Below are positions 34,480 through 42,423 of a stretch of 64,000 bases of DNA, in pieces; within the stretch, counting starts at the first letter, position 1, and every line of letters starts with the position of its first letter. The stretch is from positions 30,153-94,152 of the forward strand of contig JAJZAB010000003.1 in the NCBI GenBank assembly GCA_021799635.1, read 5' to 3'. The notes below the pieces were generated by a model. The model saw only the letters and a list, made by a program, of their open reading frames with translations, made no database searches and was not told the origin of the DNA. Position numbers and translations under genes: made by a program. The DNA comes from Microcaldota archaeon (lineage in GTDB: Archaea; Micrarchaeota; Micrarchaeia; Micrarchaeales; Micrarchaeaceae).

Positions 34480-34499
34480 CGTATTATACTGTATTTAAC

Positions 34500-34541
34500 A
34501 TATTTATATCTTTTGTACCATCGGCTTTGCCCAATAATTCC
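34500..34541 (-). promoter_or_regulatory. Promoter with class B motif TTATTGGGCAAAGCC
   Basis: On the minus strand GGAATTATTGGGCAAAGCC (34541-34523) precedes TATAAATAT (34508-34500) by exactly 14 bases, upstream of the ATG at 34479. Confidence 0.6.
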
Positions 34542-34751
34542 ACTAATTCGTAGGGGTTTTTAGTCCCTAGGATGCACGGACGTTTGTAAACGATTGTACA
34601 AACATATCCCAAATTTCAGGACGATAATATATTTTCGAGGAAAAAGAGAATATTGGGAAAGAGATAATTGCAAAGGTAAATATTCTAAACTAATTTGCAG
34701 TTGCAGATTAATTCAACTGGCAGGCCTAAACGGAAGTAGGGCTGTTTTCAC

Positions 34752-34793
34752 CTATTTATTGGACAAAGTCACGCTTACGGTAGGTTTAAATAT
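34752..34793 (+). promoter_or_regulatory. Promoter with class B motif TTATTGGACAAAGTC
   Basis: CTATTTATTGGACAAAGTC (34752-34770) precedes TTTAAATAT (34785-34793) by exactly 14 bases, 31 bases before the ATG at 34825. It is divergent from the promoter at 34500-34541, so two class B promoters face away from each other in one intergenic region. Confidence 0.6.
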
Positions 34794-34824
34794 TATGAAA
34801 TTCACAGTAATTTATAGTGAGATT

Positions 34825-35532
34825 ATGCAAGCTACTGCACCACAGACAAAGGAAACATCAATATTTTCTCTTATCGAAAAGACTACAACTTACGATAATG
34901 TAAAGGTAAACGAAGTAATAGGAAGCGGAAAGACAACAGCTCCAGTAATACCTGTAGTAATGGACAGGAAGTTCATAGAACAGAACAGAAACTCATTGAT
35001 GTTCCTTGATCGCAAGAATGCAGTAGATTCAAAAGGAAAGCCTCTGGAGGCTGACACTTGGTACAAAGTGAACAGAGAAGCCAGAGTCCTTGAAAAGATA
35101 ACAAAAAAAGAGGCCGGCAAACTTGAATGGCATGAAAGATTTTATGTTCATGAAAGCGCATTGCGTGCAATAGAGGAGCGAAGGCCGGCCCTGTACATCT
35201 CCGGGTACGGGTTGGAGCTCATTGGCTACTACTACGACTGGCATGCTAAGTATAAGAAGCTTGAAACAAAGCAAAGTGTAAGAGTTTTAGTTGCAGACCT
35301 AGAAGTCATGCTTCGCGAGCTGAAGGAGACTTTGGCAGCAGGACAGAGTAAAGAGCAGATATTGCAGAAGGCTCTTGACGATCAAAAAGCTGAGAACGAG
35401 AAAACCGCTGAAAAAATACCAAGAGTAGAGGCTTTAGTGCAGGAAAGCAAAGCATTAGAGGACGATGACGCAAAGCTTTCAGAAAGAAGGAAGGCTCTAG
35501 AAGCAAAGGCTGTAGAACTTATAAGAAACTAA
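34825..35532 (+). CDS. Unknown protein with C-terminal coiled coil, class B motif promoter
   Basis: A 235-residue protein. An open frame runs upstream from 34594, but the promoter places the start at 34825 (MQATAPQTKE). The N-terminal half is mixed (TAPVIPVVMDRKFIEQNRNS, then YKVNREARVLEKITKKEAGK, then YISGYGLELIGYYYDWHAKY). The last 100 residues are a long coiled coil (LVADLEVMLRELKETLAAGQ ... EDDDAKLSERRKALEAKAVE). No catalytic motif or signal. It is divergent from the equally unknown 514-residue protein, with matching promoter elements, so the two may work together. Confidence 0.6.
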   Translation: MQATAPQTKETSIFSLIEKTTTYDNVKVNEVIGSGKTTAPVIPVVMDRKFIEQNRNSLMFLDRKNAVDSKGKPLEADTWYKVNREARVLEKITKKEAGKLEWHERFYVHESALRAIEERRPALYISGYGLELIGYYYDWHAKYKKLETKQSVRVLVADLEVMLRELKETLAAGQSKEQILQKALDDQKAENEKTAEKIPRVEALVQESKALEDDDAKLSERRKALEAKAVELIRN

Positions 35533-35573
35533 TAAGTATCTAAATAAACAGCTAATTTTTGCCTAGGTTTGCA

Positions 35574-35800
35574 ATGGGGTTATTCCCGCAAACTGCGAAA
35601 GCAGATGCAGGTCTAGGAGCCACACATCCACCTATAGCGCTGATAGTTCAAGAACATATCAGACATGAAATTCAGCAGCGACATAAAACCATGACGCTGC
35701 GGTGAGAGCCAGAAATGGCATGCCTGATGAAAGGAGGGCAATAGCAAAGAAAGAGAAACTAATCTCAGAGAAAGACTTATTTGCCGCTCTCGAGGTATGA
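35574..35800 (+). CDS. Two tiny overlapping frames, possibly one frameshifted gene
   Basis: Frame one (35574-35705) reads MGLFPQTAKADAGLGATHPP, then IALIVQEHIRHEIQQRHK, then TMTLR. Frame two (35702-35800) overlaps it by GTGA and reads VRARNGMPDERRAIAKKEKL and then ISEKDLFAALEV. Together they would make a 75-residue protein. Either a coupled pair or a small gene with a one-base shift near 35703. Family unknown; it lies next to VapBC in an AT-rich island. Confidence 0.3.
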
Positions 35801-35815
35801 GTATGGTGTTTGAGG

Positions 35816-36232
35816 TTAAGCAAATCCTTTTATGTGTTTCACAAACTTCAAGTTCGTTACCTTTTTAATTAGCTTCCCATCTGCTGTATATAATTTACAT
35901 CCAAGAAGTGAAGCAAGAGCCACATACGAGGCATCGTATGAGCTAATATCGCATTTTACCGCCAATTCTGAGGTTAAAGACGCAGCTTCACTAGATAACT
36001 CTTCAACTTGGAATCCGTAATCATCTATTGCTTTGAGTGCGAGTACTATGTCCACGGAAGAGAATCTCTTGTACTTGAGCACATTGATAAACTCATATTT
36101 CATAAGTGAGTTTACCGTAATGTCAAGTTTTCCTGCGAGATAAGAATCCTTTAATTTAAGCGCAGAATCAGAATGCTCTTCCTTGATGAAAAGCTTGACT
36201 ACTACATTAGTATCAATTACTACTTGCTCCAT
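35816..36232 (-). CDS. vapC: VapC-type PIN-domain toxin
   Basis: A 138-residue PIN nuclease. The first acidic residue is in VVIDTNVVVKLFIKEE, then the conserved NSLMKYEFINVLKYK (Glu), and ISSYDASYVALASLLGCKLY and TADGKL, giving the Asp residues of the active site. VapC toxins cut tRNA or rRNA when freed from VapB. The 20-base overlap with the antitoxin gene upstream is typical of VapBC. Confidence 0.85.
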   Translation of the reverse strand: MEQVVIDTNVVVKLFIKEEHSDSALKLKDSYLAGKLDITVNSLMKYEFINVLKYKRFSSVDIVLALKAIDDYGFQVEELSSEAASLTSELAVKCDISSYDASYVALASLLGCKLYTADGKLIKKVTNLKFVKHIKGFA

Positions 36233-36455
36233 GTCTAGATCCCCTCATCTTCCTAATAACCCCTGTGGAGTCTAAACCGGATGCTTCTCTAAACAAAGCG
36301 CTCCTAATCCTCTCAGCTTCATTCATTCGTGCTTTTTTCATGAGTTCTCTTTCTATAAAATCTCTTATTCTGCTTGACCAGTTGACGTCTATGCTATCCA
36401 TTCTCTTCTTGGTCTTCTTATCAACCTTTACCAATATTGTACTATCCAAGCCCAT
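36213..36455 (-). CDS. vapB: VapB-type antitoxin
   Basis: An 80-residue basic protein. The N-terminus (STILVKVDKKTKKRMDSID) fits a ribbon-helix-helix strand and first helix, followed by RDFIERELMKKARMNEAERI, and the C-terminal part (LDSTGVIRKMRGSRHGASSN) would wrap the toxin. It overlaps the VapC start by 20 bases. A perfect palindrome at 36466-36484 directly before the ATG is the likely autoregulation site. Confidence 0.75.
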   Translation of the reverse strand: MGLDSTILVKVDKKTKKRMDSIDVNWSSRIRDFIERELMKKARMNEAERIRSALFREASGLDSTGVIRKMRGSRHGASSN

Positions 36456-36465
36456 CTAATCACAC

Positions 36466-36484
36466 GTATATACTTTGTATATAC
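36466..36484. promoter_or_regulatory. Palindromic operator of vapBC
   Basis: GTATATACTTTGTATATAC is a perfect 8-3-8 palindrome (GTATATAC-TTT-GTATATAC), 11 bases upstream of the vapB ATG. It overlaps a TATA-like sequence, so binding of VapBC would block the promoter. Confidence 0.6.
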
Positions 36485-36657
36485 TAATATAAAAACCCAT
36501 CGTTACATAAACAATAAATAGATATATCAATATAGTTGTGAGATTTAAACTCCTAACAGACTGAGCATCGGGCCCATGTTGGAGATTTGAAATCATGGGG
36601 TGATGGACCAAAAGCCCATTCCTTGTACCGGAGAGTATGTTTAAGAAGGAGGAGGGC

Positions 36658-37007
36658 ATGTTTAAGAAAAAGCATATTTCAAGAGAAAAGAAAGTTGATG
36701 CTAAAGGAGGACCACATCAGTTGACCTTGTACGTCAGGGATGACATCGACACTCGCTACTTTGGCGAGCGTTTCGTTCTCTTTAGCACACCTTGGCTTGG
36801 TGCTAATGTGGTGGCTGGCGTTCCGAAGGAATGGGCGCCGCAAAACACACCTGTTTCTGACAGCAAAATAAAGGAAATGCTAAGGAGCACTGTGCCTCCT
36901 TTATAGCTGCGTTGGAAACAATAACAAACAAAGAAACCTTGGATAAGCTAAGGGCTTTGCAAAGAGCGGCATCGACTTTGTCTAACTATTTGGCGCATTG
37001 CTATTGA
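36658..37007 (+). pseudogene. Small unknown gene, probably frameshifted
   Basis: The ATG at 36658 follows GGAGGAGG, a strong ribosome binding site, and is preferred to one at 36637. The frame reads MFKKKHISREKKVDAKGG, HQLTLYVRDDIDTRYFGERF and VPKEWAPQNTPVSDSKIKEM, then stops at 36906. From about 36885 another frame continues with protein-like sequence (FIAALETITNKETLDKL, then RALQRAASTLSNYLAHCY) to 37007. A single-base shift near 36890-36900 would join them. No family recognised. Confidence 0.4.
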
Positions 37008-37066
37008 ATGGAATCACGCCGCTCAACTGCAACATAGGAAAAACCTACGGCGCGGAACGCGAAGAC

Positions 37067-38161
37067 TCAGGAGACGCATTCGTACCAGGTGCACTGCTGC
37101 TTTACCCCTGTTGTCGTGACCGGGCATTTTGGGTTAGCTGTGCATAGCGGCACCACGTTGCAGTATTGGACATAGCACGACGGGACCGCCATGGTCGTAG
37201 ATCCTGACCCTATTGTGGTGGTTGACGTGGTTACCGCGGGCTCGATAAATTGGATTGTGTAGCTGGCGTTGTAGCCGGCGAAATGCGCCGTGACGTTTAC
37301 GGTCAACGGTGCGTTGCTTGATATGAAGCTTTCTGCAACTCCGGACGGGTTTGCGTCGGAGAAGCCGGGGCTCAGCACCGGCAGCGTGGAGTTCTCCGTG
37401 AAGTTTACCGTTGCGCCCCTGAGCGGGTAGCCCAGAAGGTCTACTGTGGCATACATGGTCACGCTTGTGTTTACCAGTACAGGTTTGCCGTCGTTGCTTC
37501 CGTTTAATCCTATTGTTACTGAAGGTCTTAATTCAGATTGCGCGTGAGAGCTGAACTGCCCTGCGAAAATCTGCGGCGCGGCTGAGCTGCAGCTGCTCGG
37601 CGAAGTGGCGTTTTCGGCGAAGCCGCAGTAGGTTGCATTCAGGAAAAGGCTGCCCCCTAGGAAGCCTCCCAGCTTTGTCGATATCGGAACTTTGATCTCG
37701 CATATGATGTCTCCTCCTGCCAGTATGTACTTTGGGTAGCAGGGTGCCTGGGAAGAGTTTGTCCCGTTAAAATTCACGAATATGGCTGGGTTTTCCACAG
37801 GGTCGGGCTGCGTGTTGGTGAGCATGAGTGCAAGCGCCGTGGTGTGCGTTGTGAGGTTGGTGCCTAGTATTATGTCATCGCAATAGAAGCCGAGCGCGAA
37901 GCTGCAGGTTGATGGCGTTACTGATTTGGGCAGCGCAACATACAGATATAGGAATGTGACGAATATTGCAATTAGCAGTATAGCCCATGAGTAGGTTATA
38001 AGGTATTCCAGCGCGGATTGTGATCTGATTCCGCAGGAGCTGGACCGCGGCGCGCCTGGTTGCTTTTTTGCCGCGCATGCCGATAAATTATGCTGATTAT
38101 TCTCTGCCGAATCCCTGGGGCGCATGCCGCTTGCCCTGCTGTGCGTCTCCATCCCAGTCAT
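37067..38161 (-). CDS. Type IV pilin-like surface protein with class III signal
   Basis: A 364-residue secreted protein. QSALEYLITYSWAILLIAIF is the archaeal class III signal: a short Q-x-A-L-E-Y motif, cut by prepilin peptidase before it, then the hydrophobic assembly helix. The leader before it (about 43 residues) is long for this class, so the real start may lie downstream of 38161. The remainder is a Ser/Thr/Asn-rich extracellular part with many N-x-S/T sites, an Ig-like segment (LLGYPLRGATVNFTENSTLP) and a cysteine-rich C-terminus. Probably a minor pilin or adhesin. Confidence 0.65.
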   Translation of the reverse strand: MTGMETHSRASGMRPRDSAENNQHNLSACAAKKQPGAPRSSSCGIRSQSALEYLITYSWAILLIAIFVTFLYLYVALPKSVTPSTCSFALGFYCDDIILGTNLTTHTTALALMLTNTQPDPVENPAIFVNFNGTNSSQAPCYPKYILAGGDIICEIKVPISTKLGGFLGGSLFLNATYCGFAENATSPSSCSSAAPQIFAGQFSSHAQSELRPSVTIGLNGSNDGKPVLVNTSVTMYATVDLLGYPLRGATVNFTENSTLPVLSPGFSDANPSGVAESFISSNAPLTVNVTAHFAGYNASYTIQFIEPAVTTSTTTIGSGSTTMAVPSCYVQYCNVVPLCTANPKCPVTTTGVKQQCTWYECVS

Positions 38162-38230
38162 GAGGGGCCATACACCTGCGGCGCCATGCCTGTAAAACTA
38201 CCGCTGTTAATATATAATAAGGTTTGCCAC

Positions 38231-38698
38231 CTAGAATTTTATTTCCCCTCCATTTATCTTTTTTATTATGCTCCTCGGGTCCTCGTTTTCACACTTTACG
38301 CCCATGCTCTTGCATGTGCCAAGAACCTGCTTCACCCTGTCAGCCTCTGTGTTGCCGTACAAGGCCAGCGCTTTCGCCTTGGCTATCTTCCTTACCTGGT
38401 CTATGCTTAGGTTGCCGACTACCTCGTCTTTTGCCTTCGCGCCAAGCTGAACGCCGAGCTCCTTCAGTATTAGCGCGCTTGTGGGAGGCGACCCAACCTC
38501 AACCCTGAACTTTTTGGTGGACTGGTCTACAATTATCTTCACCGGAATCTTCAGCCCCTCGTACGCCTTGGTCTTGTCGTTTATCTCCTTTATTATGTCG
38601 TTTATCGGCACCCCAAGCGGCCCCAGGGCCGGACCGAACGGTGGCCCTCCTGTTGCTTTCCCTCCTTCTATCAATCCTGATATTGTTACTTCGGCCAT
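38231..38698 (-). CDS. rpl11: Ribosomal protein uL11
   Basis: A 155-residue uL11, the GTPase-centre protein of the large subunit. GGKATGGPPFGPALGPLGVP followed by INDIIKEIND is the N-terminal signature, and SIDQVRKIAKAKALALYGNT and VLGTCKSMGVKCE match the rRNA-binding C-terminal domain. It starts five bases after Spt5, the usual archaeal order spt5-rpl11. The uL1, uL10 and P1 genes that often follow are not here; a pilin-like gene follows instead. secE does not precede spt5. Confidence 0.95.
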   Translation of the reverse strand: MAEVTISGLIEGGKATGGPPFGPALGPLGVPINDIIKEINDKTKAYEGLKIPVKIIVDQSTKKFRVEVGSPPTSALILKELGVQLGAKAKDEVVGNLSIDQVRKIAKAKALALYGNTEADRVKQVLGTCKSMGVKCENEDPRSIIKKINGGEIKF

Positions 38699-38703
38699 GC
38701 AAA

Positions 38704-39159
38704 TCAGCCTTTTTGTACTTTTTGTATAACCCTGGCTGTGCTCATCTTTGTAGTTATCGGTATCGGCACTACAACATCCATTAGCTCCACGGTTATTTCG
38801 CTCTTGACGTCGTCGACCTTTAGGACCTTCGCCTTGTAGCCCTTGAACGGGCCGGTGGTGAACTCCACAGTATCCCCGTTGTGTATCTCCTGCGCGTAGC
38901 TTTTCACCTCCAGGAGCTTCTCCACCTCCTTTTCCGACAGCGGCTTTGGCAGTATGCCCCTTATGTTCCTCTCCTTTGTTATGAAGGTTCTTACAGAGAC
39001 TTCATCCTCGCCCTCTACGACTATGTAGCCGCGCATCCCTTCGACCACTATTATAGAATATATCGGCAGGTCGTCCTTGGACAGCTTGTTCTGCAGCATA
39101 TTGGCAGCTATGTTTTCCTGTCCAGATGTAACCTTTACGACAAAATACACAAATTCCAC
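38704..39159 (-). CDS. spt5: Transcription elongation factor Spt5 (NusG family)
   Basis: A 151-residue protein with an NGN domain (YFVVKVTSGQENIAANMLQN, then IIVVEGMRGYIVVEGED) and a C-terminal KOW domain (GDTVEFTTGPFKGYKAKVLK). It binds the RNA polymerase clamp with Spt4 and couples transcription to translation. It is divergent from trm5 across 68 bases and is followed by uL11. Confidence 0.93.
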   Translation of the reverse strand: MEFVYFVVKVTSGQENIAANMLQNKLSKDDLPIYSIIVVEGMRGYIVVEGEDEVSVRTFITKERNIRGILPKPLSEKEVEKLLEVKSYAQEIHNGDTVEFTTGPFKGYKAKVLKVDDVKSEITVELMDVVVPIPITTKMSTARVIQKVQKG

Positions 39160-39227
39160 CTCTACGGTCCTGCTAACAACATTTCTGATTTATTTTATAG
39201 ATTTTTGCAAAGAATATTTCTATAGCC

Positions 39228-40262
39228 ATGTACGCGAAGATATCAAAGGACAGGGCAGAGGAGCTCAAAAAATTCCTTATAAGGAACAGCGTCCTTGTAA
39301 AAGGATTCAAGGTTCTGCATAGCAACAGCTATGTCCTATATCCAGTTGATATTAAGGTTGCAAAGATTAAAAAGCTTATCGAAAAGAGGGGCGGCACGCT
39401 TGTAGCTGACTCTTCAGGCAGCAGTACTGCTGCACTACCGGAAGCAGCGGCCAAAAAGCAAAATTTCAGGATGCCAGGCTATGACATACTGGGCAACATA
39501 TCTGTAGTTGAGATACCGGACAGGATGGAAGGGGAAGAAGGCGCCATATCAAAGGCCATTATGGAGTCCCACAAAGGGGTAGGCACAGTCCTGGCAAAGG
39601 CCGGGCCTGTCACCGGCATATACAGAACCAGAAAGCTGAAGTACGTTGCAGGAAAGCGAAGCTACATCGCAACGTACAGGGAGAACGGCTGCACTTTCAG
39701 GTTCAACGTCAGGGACGTCTTCTTCTCGAGCAGGCTCTCGTATGAAAGGGCGCGGATAGCCTCCCTGGCCTCGCCTAGAGAGAAGGTTATTGTGATGTTT
39801 GCAGGGGCGGGCCCTTTCGCCATAGAGATAGCAAAAAGACAGCCAAGTGCCGAGGTCATAGCGATAGATATAAACAGGAAGGCGTTTGAGTGGATGAAAG
39901 AAAATGTATCTATAAACAAAACCAGCAACGTGACTCCGGTGCTTGGCGATGTTGACGCCGTGGCTGAAAAATACGCTGGCTTTGCTGACAGGATAGTTAT
40001 GCCCCTGCCAAAAAGCAGCCACCTGCACATGCGCAGCGCCCTGCTCATGGCAAAGAAGAAAGCGGTGATTCATGTGTACGCGTTCGGCAGTACCGAAGGC
40101 GCTGCGGCAGACACGGCAAAGGAGGTAGGAAGGCTAGCCGATGAAATTGGCTACAGCGCCAGGCCGGTCTTCAGCAGGGTTGTAAGAAACTATTCCCCGA
40201 AGGAAAATGAGGTAGTAGTTGACTTCATCGTGAGAAAAAGGGATTTGAGAAAGCGGCAGTGA
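39228..40262 (+). CDS. trm5: tRNA (guanine-37-N1) methyltransferase Trm5 family
   Basis: A 344-residue class I methyltransferase. The N-terminal D1 region is short. FRFNVRDVFFSSRLSYERAR is the conserved Trm5/Taw2 substrate motif (F-x-x-R-L-x-x-E-R), VIVMFAGAGPFAIEIAKRQP and VIAIDINRKAFEWMKENVSI bind SAM, and VMPLPKSSHLHMRSALLMAK is the catalytic N-L-P-like loop, here MPLP. It would form m1G37, which prevents frameshifting, or act in wyosine synthesis. Start ATG at 39228. Confidence 0.85.
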   Translation: MYAKISKDRAEELKKFLIRNSVLVKGFKVLHSNSYVLYPVDIKVAKIKKLIEKRGGTLVADSSGSSTAALPEAAAKKQNFRMPGYDILGNISVVEIPDRMEGEEGAISKAIMESHKGVGTVLAKAGPVTGIYRTRKLKYVAGKRSYIATYRENGCTFRFNVRDVFFSSRLSYERARIASLASPREKVIVMFAGAGPFAIEIAKRQPSAEVIAIDINRKAFEWMKENVSINKTSNVTPVLGDVDAVAEKYAGFADRIVMPLPKSSHLHMRSALLMAKKKAVIHVYAFGSTEGAAADTAKEVGRLADEIGYSARPVFSRVVRNYSPKENEVVVDFIVRKRDLRKRQ

Positions 40263-40334
40263 CTGCCGGAAAGGGATTCGCGCATTTGTGGAATGTTTAT
40301 AAGGTTTTGTCTACATATTGTATTGAGTGGTAAT

Positions 40335-41084
40335 ATGGCGACCACCGAAGTAGAGATATCCTTACCAGTTGTAGTCGGCGGCAGGCTTGACCTTCAGGAG
40401 TTTGTGCAGAACGCTACGTGGAGGGAACTGCTCACCGACCTTGTTTCATCCAACCGCCTGGATCCGTGGGACATAGACATAACCAGCGTAGTCGATGGTT
40501 ATCTGGGGGTTATAAAGAGGATGGGCGTGCTCGACCTCAGGGTTCCTGCAAACATAGTGCTTGCAGCCTCAATACTGCTCAGGATGAAGAGTGATACCAT
40601 ATCTATATTCGGGAAGGAGGCTGAAGAGGAGGAGGTACAGGAGTATGCTGAGGAGCACGGCAGAATGCCAAGCGCTGATGCGCTGATACCAAGGAGCAGG
40701 ATGCAGCCGAGGAGGAAGATAACCCTTGAGGAGCTTATAGACGCGCTGGATGCGGCGATGAGGCTGCAGGAGAGGCGAAGCGTAAGGGCGGCGGAGATGT
40801 CCGTCCCGCAGATAAATTTGGTAGTCGGCGATGTTGATATAGATGAAAAGAAGGAGCTTGTGCTTGAAACCCTGCGGCGCTGCGTTGGAAAGGATAACAT
40901 GACTACCTTCTCAAGCCTGTCTGCGTGCTTGGAAAGCGGCAAAAGCGTGCTGATGGACCTTTTCATACCAATGCTCTTCCTGGCGCAGGATGCCAGGATA
41001 TCTATGGTGCAGGATGAGTTTTTCGGCGAGATATTCATACGGCTGTTGGACTTTGGAGTTGATGAGCATGGAAAAGCAGGCTGA
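40335..41084 (+). CDS. scpA: Segregation and condensation protein ScpA (kleisin)
   Basis: A 249-residue kleisin. The ATG at 40335 follows GAGTGG and lies beyond the TATA box (TTTATAAGG) near 40299, so the 14 codons upstream are not translated. TWRELLTDLVSSNRLDPWDI followed by DITSVVDGYL is the ScpA N-terminal motif, and NIVLAASILLRMKSDTI is the conserved helix. The C-terminal winged helix (DEFFGEIFIRL) would contact the Smc head. It overlaps scpB by 23 bases; smc itself is not in the window. Confidence 0.85.
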   Translation: MATTEVEISLPVVVGGRLDLQEFVQNATWRELLTDLVSSNRLDPWDIDITSVVDGYLGVIKRMGVLDLRVPANIVLAASILLRMKSDTISIFGKEAEEEEVQEYAEEHGRMPSADALIPRSRMQPRRKITLEELIDALDAAMRLQERRSVRAAEMSVPQINLVVGDVDIDEKKELVLETLRRCVGKDNMTTFSSLSACLESGKSVLMDLFIPMLFLAQDARISMVQDEFFGEIFIRLLDFGVDEHGKAG

Positions 41085-41541
41085 TCCAGAAAAGGAGAGC
41101 ATGAAGATGATAGAGGCTGCCCTGTTCGTTTCCGGAAAGGCTATGGGAGTGAGCGAGCTGGCCGGAGCGCTAGGCGTAGCTTCGATAGGATATGTGAGGG
41201 ACGCAGCGGAGAAGCTTGTAGCCCAGTACAGCAATAGGGACTGCGCAATAAGCGTGATAAAAATAGGGGAAAAGTATATCATGGGACTGAGGGAGCCCTA
41301 CGCAGGCAAGGTCAACGGACTGGCAGGCCAGCCCGACATATCTGGAGGGGCTTTGAGGGCCCTGGCTTACATAAGCAAGAACGAGCCGATACTGCAAAGC
41401 TCGATGTCAAAGAGCTTCGGCCCCTCTGTATATATTTATGTAAAGGAGCTTATAGACAGCGATTTTATAAAGGCGAGCAGGTCGGGAAGGACAAAAAGGC
41501 TGGAAACCACCCAGAAGTTCAAGGAGTACTTCAACTTCTGA
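41062..41541 (+). CDS. scpB: Segregation and condensation protein ScpB
   Basis: A 159-residue two-winged-helix protein. The first winged helix is MIEAALFVSGKAMGVSELAG onward, the second SGGALRALAYISKNEPILQS followed by GPSVYIYVKELIDSDFIKAS. RTKRLETTQKFKEYF is the ScpB C-terminal motif. It starts at 41062 or 41068 inside the end of scpA, so synthesis is coupled. ScpA and ScpB clamp the Smc ring for chromosome organisation. Confidence 0.85.
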   Translation: MSMEKQADPEKESMKMIEAALFVSGKAMGVSELAGALGVASIGYVRDAAEKLVAQYSNRDCAISVIKIGEKYIMGLREPYAGKVNGLAGQPDISGGALRALAYISKNEPILQSSMSKSFGPSVYIYVKELIDSDFIKASRSGRTKRLETTQKFKEYFNF

Positions 41542-41587
41542 CCTCTCGCATGCCTCCAATGGCTGTCAGGCTGGCCTTTCATGAAGG

Positions 41588-42121
41588 TCAGTCGTATGTG
41601 GGGTTTTTTTCTGCAACCCCTTCCTTTTTGTTGACAAAAAGCGCGGCCACGAAAAGGAAGGATGACAGCCTGTTTATAAACGCAAGCACCTCCTTGTCAA
41701 CGCCCCTGTTCTTTGAGAGCGTGACTATGGATCTTTCGGCCCTTCTTGCAACCGCTCTTGCTAAGTGCAGCTGGGCTCCAGGCTGAGACCCGCCTGGCAG
41801 CACAAACTTTTTTTGCTCCGGCAGGTCGCTTGAAAGAATCTGTATGTTGCCCTCGATCCACTCCACGTCTGCCCTGGATATCTTCCTGCTAAGGGCTGCA
41901 CCGGAGGCGATCTGGGCGCCGACTATGAAAAGCCTGTCCTGCAGCGCAGTTAGCATATCGCTGAGGCGTTTGTCTGCAATTCCTGACGCCGCCAGGCCTA
42001 TGGCGCAGTTGAGCTCGTCTACGTCGCCGACGGATACCGCGACGCAGTCATCCTTTGCAATCCTGCCGCAGCCGAGGCTGTCCGTGTTTCCGGAATCTCC
42101 CCTGCCAGTGTAGTACCTCAA
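41588..42121 (-). CDS. PduO-type cob(I)alamin adenosyltransferase
   Basis: A 177-residue helical-bundle enzyme that transfers adenosyl from ATP to cob(I)alamin. YYTGRGDSGNTDSLGCGRIA is the N-terminal ATP-binding motif, VDELNCAIGLA the conserved D-E-x-N helix, and FVLPGGSQPGAQLHLARAVA followed by RRAERS the C-terminal signature. It indicates use of adenosylcobalamin. A B12-dependent mutase is not in this window; the methylcitrate operon nearby is an alternative, B12-independent, propionyl-CoA route. It is convergent with scpB. Confidence 0.9.
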   Translation of the reverse strand: MRYYTGRGDSGNTDSLGCGRIAKDDCVAVSVGDVDELNCAIGLAASGIADKRLSDMLTALQDRLFIVGAQIASGAALSRKISRADVEWIEGNIQILSSDLPEQKKFVLPGGSQPGAQLHLARAVARRAERSIVTLSKNRGVDKEVLAFINRLSSFLFVAALFVNKKEGVAEKNPTYD

Positions 42122-42187
42122 TCCACCACCATAGGGATACCTTATTACGCTTAAATATTTTAAGCTAATAGGTTAAAGCATATTGCT

Positions 42188-42259
42188 GGGCCCGTGGTCG
42201 AGTGGCAAGACGCCACCTTCACAAGGTGGAGACCAGGAGTTCAATTCTCCTCGGGCCCA
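42188..42259 (+). tRNA. tRNA-Val (CAC)
   Basis: A 72-nt cloverleaf: acceptor GGGCCCG/CGGGCCC, anticodon stem CCACC/GGTGG with loop TTCACAA (anticodon CAC), T arm AGGAG-TTCAATT-CTCCT, discriminator A, no encoded CCA and no intron. It is the second valine tRNA of the window and shares the D arm (GTCGA...GGCAAGAC) with the GAC isoacceptor. Confidence 0.94.
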
Positions 42260-42344
42260 TTTCCATATTTCCATGGGCCGCCCTTCATCGGCGTCTTCAC
42301 AGCGGGCTGTTTTTATTTTTGATACATGTGCCGTGCCGCTTATC

Positions 42345-42380
42345 AAAATCCGCGCCAATACCTCCGAATTTTGCGGATTT
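42345..42380. promoter_or_regulatory. AAAATCCG/CGGATTT operator-like repeat before the transporter
   Basis: AAAATCCG (42345-42352) and CGGATTTA (42374-42381) flank 21 bases; a nearer half-site TCCG (42363-42366) gives an inner TCCG-N7-CGGA. The same arms occur at 44731-44757, before the Lrp-type regulator gene. Likely binding site of that regulator. Confidence 0.5.
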
Positions 42381-42423
42381 AAAAGGGTTTTTAAAGCGAG
42401 CGGGCAAAGTTAGATTGAAATAT

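Noticed and set aside
36541..36636. C/D-box-like RNA before the small gene at 36658
   Set aside because: One GTGATGG and one CTGA occur but in the wrong order and spacing for paired C/D and C'/D' boxes.
42202..42423. Upstream extension of the EamA-type transporter frame
   Set aside because: It runs through tRNA-Val (CAC) and the operator-like repeat; the ATG at 42424 fits the first membrane segment.
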